A DNA stretch of 7,495 nt, taken from the NCBI GenBank assembly GCA_044357775.1, contig JBIKOX010000153.1, positions 1-7,495 of the forward strand, written 5' to 3'. Of this stretch, positions 1 through 6,207 are shown in pieces (the first letter of the stretch is position 1; the number at the start of each line of letters is the position of its first letter). The notes beneath the pieces were generated by a model that saw nothing but the letters and a program-made list of their open reading frames with translations, did not search any database and was not told the origin of the DNA. The DNA comes from UBA4416 sp044357775 (GTDB lineage: Bacteria; Bacteroidota; Bacteroidia; B-17B0; Aurantibacillaceae). The translations under genes were made by a program, and so were the position numbers.

Positions 1-251
1 TGACTGTAACACATAACATACAAAACATCACTTTTAGTGAAAATACCCTGCAATTGTTAATCGATGGTAAGTTAATTGCGATCCCTTTGGATAAAATTTC
101 AAATAAACTAAAAACGGCTAACGAGTTACAGCGAAATTTTTATAAAATTTCACCATCAGGCTACGGCATTCATTGGCCTTTAATTGATGAAGACCTTTCT
201 GTAGATGCATTAATACAAGCTATAGAAAAATCAACTTCCTCTGCGGATTAA
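1..251 (+). CDS. DUF2442 domain protein (start codon at window edge)
   Basis: The reading frame is open from position 3, and the first two bases are TG, so the start is very probably an ATG whose A lies just outside the window. That gives an 83-residue protein, a normal full length for this small family. An internal TTG at 54 would remove the first 17 residues, including part of the first beta strand, so I prefer the edge start. The C-terminal signature GYGIHWPLIDEDLSVDAL (residues 54-71) is the hallmark of DUF2442. No membrane segment or signal peptide is visible. Members of this family often lie next to a DUF4160 gene and have been discussed as one half of a toxin-antitoxin-like pair; here any partner would be upstream, outside the window. 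No biochemical function can be assigned. Family call is confident; role is inference. Confidence 0.82.
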   Translation, partial: TVTHNIQNITFSENTLQLLIDGKLIAIPLDKISNKLKTANELQRNFYKISPSGYGIHWPLIDEDLSVDALIQAIEKSTSSAD

Positions 252-335
252 ATCAATTTCTATTATTTTTAGAATTTCATAAGTGAAAAAAATCTTTTTT
301 TATCGAATATAATAATTGAATTGTTTAATTAAATA

Positions 336-1055
336 ATGAATCACTTAAAAATCTCCGTTTGTATGGCTACTTATAATGGCGCTACTTATATCAAGGAGCA
401 ATTAGAATCCATATTAAAGCAACTGAAAGAGGGAGATGAAATAATCATTTCTGATGATCATTCAATAGATGACACCTTAGATGTTATAGCATCCTTTCAG
501 GATAAACGTATTACTATATTTCTAAACCCAAATAAGCAGGGACCTGTTACTAATTTTGAAAACGCATTAAAACAAGCAAACGGTGATATCATTTTTTTAG
601 CTGATCAGGATGATATTTGGTTGCCAGATAAAGTAAAAATTCAATCAGCATTACTCCAAACCTACGACCTAGTGTTAAGTGATGCTATTGTAGTTGATGA
701 GTCAGGAAAAATACAGCATCCATCATTTTTTAAAATGAATTATTCTGGCAAGGGTTTAATTCGTAATTGGGTAAACAATTCCTTTATGGGATGCTGTATG
801 GCTTTTAACAAGAACGTTTTAAATTATGTATTGCCATTTCCTGATAAAATAGCGATGCATGATAGCTGGATAGGTTTAAATGCCTCTTTAATAGGAAAAT
901 CTTATTTTTTAAATACGCCCTCAATTCACTACAGGCGTCACGGTAGAAACACCATGGCTTCGTTCAAAAAAAATCACTTGCCAGTAACTTACCAAATCCG
1001 TTACCGATTATACATGATGTTTCATGTTTTAAAGCGCGCACTTTCCAGAAGTTGA
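336..1055 (+). CDS. Family 2 glycosyltransferase (GT-A fold), intact copy
   Basis: A 239-residue cytoplasmic glycosyltransferase of family GT2, expected to move a sugar from a nucleotide-sugar donor to a growing surface glycan. The N-terminal donor-binding half shows ISVCMATYNGATYIKEQLES (residues 6-25), then SDDHSIDDT (39-47). The metal-binding DxD-type motif is in DQDDIW (90-95). The acceptor-side half carries MHDSWIG (174-180), probably holding the catalytic base, and YRRHGRN (199-205). Length and motif order fit the short rhamnosyltransferase-like GT2 proteins of polysaccharide clusters; no membrane helices are seen. The ATG at 336 sits directly before the first beta strand and has no Shine-Dalgarno sequence. 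The C-terminal 98 residues are duplicated downstream at 2696-2989. The donor sugar cannot be inferred. Confidence 0.9.
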   Translation: MNHLKISVCMATYNGATYIKEQLESILKQLKEGDEIIISDDHSIDDTLDVIASFQDKRITIFLNPNKQGPVTNFENALKQANGDIIFLADQDDIWLPDKVKIQSALLQTYDLVLSDAIVVDESGKIQHPSFFKMNYSGKGLIRNWVNNSFMGCCMAFNKNVLNYVLPFPDKIAMHDSWIGLNASLIGKSYFLNTPSIHYRRHGRNTMASFKKNHLPVTYQIRYRLYMMFHVLKRALSRS

Positions 1056-1223
1056 AAGTGAATGTTGTTTTGGGTGTTTTAGCCTCACCCTCTTATCCGC
1101 TCAGTGAGAATTAAGTGCTAAATTTTACACAAAAAATCTTTCAAAATAAATCAGGAATCTAAAATTAAAAGTTGTTTGATTCCAAATGTAAATCTGTTTT
1201 ATTCCATTTATAAGTAATAGATA
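1056..1223. other. Gene-free AT-rich spacer
   Basis: First part of the 405-base gap between the glycosyltransferase and the ATPase. I find no coding frame with recognisable protein features and no RNA gene. There is only a weak imperfect direct repeat (GTTTGATTCCAAATGTAA near 1174 against GTTTTATTCCATTTATAA near 1196), which I do not interpret. The rest of the gap holds the palindrome at 1224-1305 and the dyad array at 1359-1446. Confidence 0.5.
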
Positions 1224-1305
1224 GTCCAAGAAGTTAGTCACCCTGAACTTGATTCAGGGTCTCTGAGATGCTGAATCAAGTTCAGCATGACCAACATAAT
1301 TGGAC
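1224..1305. repeat. 82-base composite palindrome made of two hairpins
   Basis: Two hairpins lie head to head. The first has arms CCCTGAA (1241-1247) and TTCAGGG (1253-1259) around loop CTTGA. The second has arms ATGCTGAA (1268-1275) and TTCAGCAT (1281-1288) around loop TCAAG. The second is the reverse complement of the first except at two base pairs, where CC/GG is replaced by TG/CA, so pairing is kept. Outer segments also pair: GTCCAA (1224-1229) with TTGGAC (1300-1305), and GTTAGTCA (1233-1240) with TGACCAAC (1288-1295) apart from one mismatch. The same core recurs at 7247-7276 and 7463-7492, so this is a dispersed palindromic repeat. It could act as a terminator for the gene ending at 1055 or be a passive mobile sequence; neither is shown. 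Confidence 0.8.
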
Positions 1306-1358
1306 CATGTAATAAATGTATTTGGTATTAGGGATTAAGTCGTAATAAACTATAAAGT

Positions 1359-1446
1359 AATTGTAATCAATTACTATAAAAAATTAAATTAATTGTAACT
1401 AATTACTATAAAAAATCAAATTAATTGTAATTCGTTACAATTAATT
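1359..1446 (+). promoter_or_regulatory. Array of three dyad sites at 32-bp spacing before the ATPase gene
   Basis: Two 32-bp tandem units (1359-1390 and 1391-1422) differ at only three positions and are followed by a partial third unit. Each carries TTGTAA-N4-TTAC(A/T)A, at 1361-1376, 1393-1408 and 1425-1440. The third site is the best dyad: AATTAATTGTAA (1419-1430) and TTACAATTAATT (1435-1446) are perfect 12-bp arms around TTCG. ACTATAAA follows sites 1 and 2 and also occurs at 1349, hinting at a decayed earlier unit. The array ends 14 bases before the ATPase ATG. A possible TTG (1425-1427) with TATATTTA (1449-1456) at 21-bp spacing resembles a Bacteroidota -33/-7 promoter overlapping site 3. 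I infer an operator array for a dimeric regulator. An RNA hairpin role of site 3 is an alternative. Confidence 0.6.
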
Positions 1447-1460
1447 ATTATATTTACAAA

Positions 1461-2675
1461 ATGGAATCTGTAGTTATTTTAAGTAACGATTTATTGGAAT
1501 ATGTTTCAAATGATTTTGTGCGAAGTTTAATGCAAGAAATTGACTGGAAACAAAAACTCATTGAAATAAGAGGTAGTAGGGGTGTAGGAAAAACTACACT
1601 GATGCTACAAAAAGCTAACACATTAAAAAAAGATGGGTCAAATGTTGTATATGCGTCGTTAGATACTCCATACTTTTTTAATAACAGCTTAGTTGAATTT
1701 GCAGATGAGTTTGCCCGCTATGGTGGGGAATATCTTTTCCTTGATGAAGTGCATCGCTATCCATCAAAAGAACCTGAATCGGATTGGTCGTTGGAACTAA
1801 AAAATATTTACGATGCATATCCAAAATTAAAAATAGTTTATTCAGGTTCTTCCATTTTGCATTTATACAAAGGAAAAGGAGATTTGAGCAGAAGAAAATC
1901 GTCATATTTACTTAATGGACTTTCTTTTCGTGAATATCTTGAATTAAACAAGATACTAAAACACCATCCTGTTGAACTGGAATTCCTTCTTGAAAATCAT
2001 AATAAAATTGCAAGCGATATCAATAAAAAAATTCGACCGCTGGTTTACTTCAAAAAATACCTTAGGTTTGGGTACTACCCTTTTTATAATGATAACGAAG
2101 AAATATATTTCAGGCAATTACAGGATGTAATTAATCTCATTATAGATACCGATCTGCCTTATCTTACATCTATTTCTGCGGGAGCAAGAGAACAATTAAA
2201 AAGATTGCTAGGTGCAATAAGCTCCACTGTACCTTATGTTCCAAACATGAATAAATTGGCAGGACTTATACACGTAACTGACAGCCGAACATTATTAAAA
2301 TACTTGCAATTGTTAATGGAAGCGCAGTTAATTTATCTTTTAAGAGCTGATGCAAAAGGGAACAAGCAGTTACAAAAACCCGATAAAATTTTACTAAATA
2401 ATACTAATCTAATTAATGCGCTAGGGCTTTCACAAAATGATGTGGGAACACAGCGCGAAACGTTTTTTCTGAATCAATTATCGTTTCGGCATTCGGTAAA
2501 TTATTCTGAAAAAGCAGATTTTTTGGTGAATAAAAAACATGTATTTGAAATTGGTGGAAAAGGGAAAAATAAAACACAAATAGCAGGTTCAAAATCAGCT
2601 TATTTGGCATTAGATGATATTGAAACAGGTTTCGGGAACAAGATTCCACTTTGGTTATTCGGTTTTTTATATTGA
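1461..2675 (+). CDS. AAA+ ATPase with C-terminal DUF4143 domain
   Basis: A 404-residue cytoplasmic P-loop ATPase of the AAA_14/DUF4143 type (COG1373). The N-terminal ATPase domain has Walker A GSRGVGKTT (residues 38-46), Walker B YLFLDEVH (91-98, Asp95 and Glu96) and a sensor-1-like IVYSGSS (125-131). GLSFREYL (153-160) is a hallmark of the family. The region after about residue 195 is DUF4143, with a winged-helix-like part around 245-295. Near the C-terminus ADFLV (352-356) and FEIGGKGK (362-369) resemble a degenerate PD-(D/E)xK nuclease fold. The protein ends in the usual PLWLFGFLY, so it looks complete. The ATG at 1461 has no Shine-Dalgarno sequence. Cellular role is unknown for most members. 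It sits between two copies of a glycosyltransferase segment and behind a dyad array, so it looks like an inserted accessory gene rather than part of glycan synthesis. Confidence 0.9.
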   Translation: MESVVILSNDLLEYVSNDFVRSLMQEIDWKQKLIEIRGSRGVGKTTLMLQKANTLKKDGSNVVYASLDTPYFFNNSLVEFADEFARYGGEYLFLDEVHRYPSKEPESDWSLELKNIYDAYPKLKIVYSGSSILHLYKGKGDLSRRKSSYLLNGLSFREYLELNKILKHHPVELEFLLENHNKIASDINKKIRPLVYFKKYLRFGYYPFYNDNEEIYFRQLQDVINLIIDTDLPYLTSISAGAREQLKRLLGAISSTVPYVPNMNKLAGLIHVTDSRTLLKYLQLLMEAQLIYLLRADAKGNKQLQKPDKILLNNTNLINALGLSQNDVGTQRETFFLNQLSFRHSVNYSEKADFLVNKKHVFEIGGKGKNKTQIAGSKSAYLALDDIETGFGNKIPLWLFGFLY

Positions 2676-2692
2676 TGTACTTTGATTAAAGA

Positions 2693-2989
2693 TTGATGCG
2701 TAACAGGGTAAATAATTCCTATATGGGTTGTAGTATGGCTTTTAACAAGAACGTTTTAAATTATGTATTGCCATTTCCTGATAAAATAGCGATGCATGAT
2801 AGCTGGATAGGTTTAAATGCCTCTTTAACAGGGAAATCTTACTTTTTAAATACGCCCTTAATTCATTACAGGCGTCACGGTAAAAACACCATGGCTTCGT
2901 TCAAAAAAAATCATTTGCCCGTAGCTTATCAAATCAGTTACAGATTATATATGATGTATCATGTTTTGAAACGTAGGTTATTTTCATAA
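2693..2989 (+). pseudogene. 5'-truncated duplicate of the GT2 glycosyltransferase (C-terminal 98 residues)
   Basis: From about 2697 the DNA matches the intact glycosyltransferase gene at a constant offset of 1937 bases and in the same frame, corresponding to its residues 142-239. It keeps MHDSWIG and YRRHGKN but lacks the entire donor-binding half with the DxD motif, so it cannot be an active enzyme alone. The open frame could start at TTG 2693 or ATG 2696, but both arise from the junction sequence and there is no leader. The match is uneven: by hand count 7 of 34 bases differ at the 5' side, none over 96 bases (2733-2828), then about 14 of 134. The 5' junction lies about 20 bases after the ATPase stop. 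I read it as the remnant of a second, tandem paralogue cut by the rearrangement that placed the ATPase here. Confidence 0.85.
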
Positions 2990-3011
2990 AAAATAGTAAT
3001 TTCTATTTTTT
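2988..3011. terminator. Possible bidirectional terminator between convergent genes
   Basis: AAAAAATAG (2988-2996) and CTATTTTTT (3003-3011) form perfect 9-bp arms around a 6-base loop, exactly where the plus-strand fragment and the minus-strand operon meet. The structure overlaps the TAA stop of one and the TAG stop of the other. In either direction the RNA would end in a run of U. The stem has only one G-C pair, so the hairpin is weak and its function is inferred mainly from position. Confidence 0.35.
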
Positions 3012-3794
3012 GTGATTTGACGAATAGCTCTTAGCATAAATAACGGCAAGCAATTTAGCAATAGGTTTTGGCCATAACCTTTCAAACATCATTAAATCTT
3101 CTTTTTGTCTGCTATTATTCTGTAATCCCTTCGTTGTAGCCGATTCTTCATGTATGCGATGCTTCATTAATTTTTGATTAATGTAAACAAAACGCCCTTT
3201 CATGTTCGTCAATCTATACCAGGCATCCCAATCCATATTAATATGGAACTCATTGGTGAAATTAAAATCACCAACATTGTGTAAATTATACATGACGCTT
3301 GGAGCAGCAATTGGACATCCAAATGAAATCATCCTTTTTTTCCAAAAAATACGTTTAATGTTTTTATTAAAAGGCATAAACGAATGTAACATCAATCGTT
3401 TAATTTTTAATAATGTGGTTTTATCCCTATCCTTTCCCCCAACAATTTCTGAATAATTTGTAAAACAAATTAAACTGTCATTAAAATTTTCAGCTTCTTT
3501 TATGCAATTCTCTGTATAATTCGGTAAATAAATATCATCTTGATGCGCTAAAGTCAAGTACTTTGTTGTTGCTTGTTTCAAACTAAAATTCCAGTCATGG
3601 GCAATTCCTTTTCCCGGTTCTGTTACAAAAATTTTCAATTCAAATTTTTCAGCAAGTTGTGTTAAAAATTCAGAGGGTGTTGATGTAGCAATATAAATAT
3701 CACTTTTAACCGTTTGATTTATTAACGAAAGAATACATTCCTCAATAAATGGAGAATCTTTATATGCTAATATCGCAAACGAATGCAACGTCAT
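3003..3794 (-). CDS. Family 2 glycosyltransferase
   Basis: A 263-residue soluble GT2 glycosyltransferase, last gene of the minus-strand operon. The N-terminal strand FAILAYKDSPFIEECILSL (residues 6-24) is the nucleotide-binding beta-alpha unit. HDWNFSL (66-72) precedes the DxD-type motif in AHQDDIYLPNY (83-93). MDWDAWYRL (187-195) probably holds the catalytic base, and HRIHEESAT (212-220) is a typical C-terminal signature of this subgroup. No membrane segment is seen. The ATG at 3794 directly follows the TAA stop of the upstream gene with no base between, which suggests translational coupling. Length is normal. It probably adds one sugar to the same glycan handled by its neighbours; donor and acceptor are unknown. 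Confidence 0.9.
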   Translation of the reverse strand: MTLHSFAILAYKDSPFIEECILSLINQTVKSDIYIATSTPSEFLTQLAEKFELKIFVTEPGKGIAHDWNFSLKQATTKYLTLAHQDDIYLPNYTENCIKEAENFNDSLICFTNYSEIVGGKDRDKTTLLKIKRLMLHSFMPFNKNIKRIFWKKRMISFGCPIAAPSVMYNLHNVGDFNFTNEFHINMDWDAWYRLTNMKGRFVYINQKLMKHRIHEESATTKGLQNNSRQKEDLMMFERLWPKPIAKLLAVIYAKSYSSNHKK

Positions 3795-4742
3795 TTATTG
3801 CTTTTTTGGATAATTGCCAATATCAAAATTAATAGCAGCTAACAATAGCTGGAAGCCCAAGGTAATCATCAACGTAGGAATGATAACAGTACCGGTGGGT
3901 GCTGCCATTTTTAAATCAATATATTTTATGTAGTTACTAATACCATAATACAAGCCACATACAAAAAGGGGGACTCCTGTTATTATATATAGCGAAGCAA
4001 TATTAAATTCGTAAAGAAAATACTTTAATAATATACGTCTAGCCCAACCCGCCAATAATTTTGGAGGAAACTCTACTAACGTTTTGGTAACAGACAGGTT
4101 AGACACTTCACTACCATACTTTGCTTTCATTGGCACATCTTGTATGACGGCATTTACGTGATACAATTCTATAAGCATGGAAGACTCAAAAAAATAACGT
4201 TGATGAATGCGATTCCAATCTAACGCATTTAAGGTTTCTTTATTAATGGCAATAAAACCATTGGTGGGGTCAAATACGTTCCAATAACCAGAGGCAGCCT
4301 TAATTAAAAAGCTCAAACCAATGTTTCCAATTCTTCTAATCATAGGCATTTGCCTAATAGCTATATGATCTTTAAATCGGTTACCTTTTGTAAAATCTGC
4401 TTTATTGGTAATAATTGGTTCAAGTAACAAAGGTATGTAAGTTGAATCCATTTGTCCGTCGCCATCTAATTTTACAGCAATATCTGCATTCAATTCTATA
4501 GCCATTTTAAAACCAGAAATCATTGCACCCCCAACTCCTTTATTAGCAGCATGATGAATGGTTACAATTTTTTTGTTGGTTTGGGCTAAAGATTCTATGA
4601 CTTCGGCAGTATTATCAGTGGAACAATCATTCACTAAAATAATATGTTGCACATTATTGGGAATTGAGTTCACAACCTCTTTAATATGATTCTGCACCTT
4701 AAAACAAGGAATCACAATGGCTATTTTATAATCATCACTCAT
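3795..4742 (-). CDS. DPM1-like polyprenyl-phosphate glycosyltransferase (GT2) with two C-terminal TM helices
   Basis: A 315-residue membrane-attached GT2 enzyme of the dolichol-phosphate-mannose-synthase-like group, which transfers a sugar from a nucleotide to polyprenyl phosphate on the inner face of the membrane. Residues from ATG 4742: IAIVIPCFK at 7-15, NDCSTDNT at 38-45, ANKGVGGAM at 66-74, the metal-binding DGDGQMD at 93-99, TKGNRF at 118-123 and DPTNGF at 158-163. Two hydrophobic helices follow, at about 250-272 and 284-305, as in DPM-like enzymes with a membrane anchor. The frame continues upstream to a TTG at 4781 (13 more residues), but that would overlap the previous gene by 23 bases; the ATG lies 16 bases after its stop and just before the first strand, so I prefer it. 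Likely supplies lipid-linked sugar for the DUF2142 neighbour; that link is inference. Confidence 0.88.
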   Translation of the reverse strand: MSDDYKIAIVIPCFKVQNHIKEVVNSIPNNVQHIILVNDCSTDNTAEVIESLAQTNKKIVTIHHAANKGVGGAMISGFKMAIELNADIAVKLDGDGQMDSTYIPLLLEPIITNKADFTKGNRFKDHIAIRQMPMIRRIGNIGLSFLIKAASGYWNVFDPTNGFIAINKETLNALDWNRIHQRYFFESSMLIELYHVNAVIQDVPMKAKYGSEVSNLSVTKTLVEFPPKLLAGWARRILLKYFLYEFNIASLYIITGVPLFVCGLYYGISNYIKYIDLKMAAPTGTVIIPTLMITLGFQLLLAAINFDIGNYPKKQ

Positions 4743-4758
4743 GTAGGACTTACTTTTT

Positions 4759-6168
4759 TTAGTAATAAAATTGTGAATCAATAAAATTAACCGTGTAACA
4801 TAAAACTAAACTGCAATATAATGGAACAGCCCACCTCATCATCGTTTCCTGACCTTTAAATAATGGTACATAAAAAATCGTTAAAAATAAAAAGGGTAAT
4901 AGTGGCGTAAAATACCTACCCTGAAAACCATAAATCATATTGGCACCTACAGGAGAACCAACAATTAACATTCCAAAAATAAGTGCTAAAGCATTAAGAA
5001 TAGAAATACTTAATAAGGTTAGTTTAAATTTAGAAGAAAGAGGAGCTTTTGGCTTTTCATAAAATACCACCAAGGCACAAACTAATAATTGTAAAAAAAT
5101 AATCCAATCTGGCAAAAGCGTATAGCTATATCCAAAGCGTCCCACTGTGCCACTCATCCAAAGTTTACCTTGATCAAATATATTTTGAATTATTATTCCA
5201 ACTAAATGTAAGGGGTCTTTCAATTGGTATTTTAGATTTAAATCGCGATTGAATAAAAAATCGGTTTGCAGCGGCGCTCCTGGATAGGTTAAAGTAGATA
5301 AGTAACTATTCCACAAGTAAGAAGGCAAAAAGATAGCTAATATCAGTAAGAAGAAAGTAGAAATGTATAAACTTTTACTTGCAAATTTATTTATGCTAAT
5401 TGCAAATAAAGAAAAATATACTATAAAATAACCGTCCTTACAGCTGGTTTGCAATAATGCAATGATGAAAAATAGCAATACCTGCTTAAATGTTATGAGC
5501 GTGGTTTGGTAATAATATTTGATGACTAAAGCAAATAGCAAAAATAAAAAGGCAAAACTTAAGGAATCATACGTTACACTAGTGCCTTGATATAACGCCA
5601 TGGGGCTTAATGCCACTAGCATTAATAAAGGTTTAAAATGAGGAATACTTTTAATGGCAAAAAAAACAATTATTAAATAACCTAATAAAGAGCCAATGCG
5701 CGCCCACCAACCGAGCCAAATGGAACTGCTATTAAATAACAGACCAACTTTAATAGTCAATGCAGATGGTAAGTAGGCAAACGGCAATGTTACAGAATTA
5801 ACATTTTCACAAAACTCTATTTTGTTTGCTTCTAAAGGCTGATCGACTAATTCCTGTAAATTTTCTTTTTTAATATATTCGCCTCCTGAAAATTGTATAG
5901 CTTGATGTAATTTTACAGCATCTATTAAATTTTTGGGCATAAGACATCCTATTTTACCATCTTTAACTTGCGGTCCAATATATCCTTGAGAAAGCGCATA
6001 AGAATTATAAAAATGTCGATCTTCATCATTAGTATGCCAAGGTGGATTTACAAAAACTAGTATTAAACCAAATACTAAACCAATAAGTAAAAATAAATAT
6101 TGGTATTGTACAAAGTGTTTCATAATACCTAATTTATTATTAGCAGATGCTCTAGCTTTTTCTTCCAT
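4759..6168 (-). CDS. DUF2142 multi-spanning membrane protein (putative GT-C-type glycosyltransferase)
   Basis: A 469-residue integral membrane protein with about ten hydrophobic segments, beginning near residues 22-41. Directly after the first helix comes NPPWHTNDEDRHFYNSYALSQG-like sequence (from residue 41), matching the 'PP.DE..HF..a..LSQG' loop of DUF2142; the acidic residues Asp48, Glu49 and Asp50 lie where GT-C enzymes keep catalytic or metal-binding acids. SPMALYQGTSVTYDSLSF (188-205) and FQGRYFTPLLP (415-425) are further family signatures. DUF2142 proteins occur in polysaccharide and teichoic-acid-type clusters and are predicted to use lipid-linked sugars in the periplasm; activity is not proven for most. 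ATG 6168 gives a short cytoplasmic N-terminus; ATG 6123 (residue 16) is an alternative. It lies 39 bases behind the TPR gene and just before the DPM-like gene. Confidence 0.85.
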   Translation of the reverse strand: MEEKARASANNKLGIMKHFVQYQYLFLLIGLVFGLILVFVNPPWHTNDEDRHFYNSYALSQGYIGPQVKDGKIGCLMPKNLIDAVKLHQAIQFSGGEYIKKENLQELVDQPLEANKIEFCENVNSVTLPFAYLPSALTIKVGLLFNSSSIWLGWWARIGSLLGYLIIVFFAIKSIPHFKPLLMLVALSPMALYQGTSVTYDSLSFAFLFLLFALVIKYYYQTTLITFKQVLLFFIIALLQTSCKDGYFIVYFSLFAISINKFASKSLYISTFFLLILAIFLPSYLWNSYLSTLTYPGAPLQTDFLFNRDLNLKYQLKDPLHLVGIIIQNIFDQGKLWMSGTVGRFGYSYTLLPDWIIFLQLLVCALVVFYEKPKAPLSSKFKLTLLSISILNALALIFGMLIVGSPVGANMIYGFQGRYFTPLLPFLFLTIFYVPLFKGQETMMRWAVPLYCSLVLCYTVNFIDSQFYY

Positions 6169-6207
6169 TTTGATGTACTCTTAAACTACCTTTTTTAAAG
6201 TATAAAA

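Noticed and set aside
286..301. A7-TC-T7 run as a terminator of the DUF2442 gene
   Set aside because: The arms are pure A/T with a two-base loop, so a stable hairpin is unlikely. Such runs are common in this AT-rich DNA.
1359..1446. CRISPR array
   Set aside because: The 32-bp units are contiguous tandem copies without unique spacers, and no cas gene is present.
1359..1446. Iterons of a replication origin
   Set aside because: Three units in front of an ATPase superficially fit, but there is no Rep protein, no DnaA box and the gene is a DUF4143 ATPase rather than an initiator.
1678..1905. Open frame on the minus strand within the ATPase gene
   Set aside because: It lies wholly opposite the Walker A to Walker B region of a well-supported gene and has no recognisable motif.
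2413..2649. Open frame on the minus strand at the 3' end of the ATPase gene
   Set aside because: It is antisense to the conserved DUF4143 C-terminus, with no motif or start context of its own.
1461..2675. Transposition helper ATPase (IstB/TniB type) marking an insertion sequence
   Set aside because: The GLSFREYL motif and the C-terminus are those of DUF4143. No transposase or terminal inverted repeats border the gene.
2693..2989. A functional small glycosyltransferase
   Set aside because: It lacks the nucleotide-sugar-binding half and DxD motif, and its start codon is a product of the junction.
3202..3456. Open frame on the plus strand inside the minus-strand GT2 gene
   Set aside because: It is antisense to the region leading to the MDWDAW motif, with no family features.
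4743..4781. N-terminal extension of the DPM-like gene to a TTG start
   Set aside because: It would overlap the preceding coding sequence by 23 bases, and the extra 13 residues are not needed for the fold. The ATG at 4742 is better placed.
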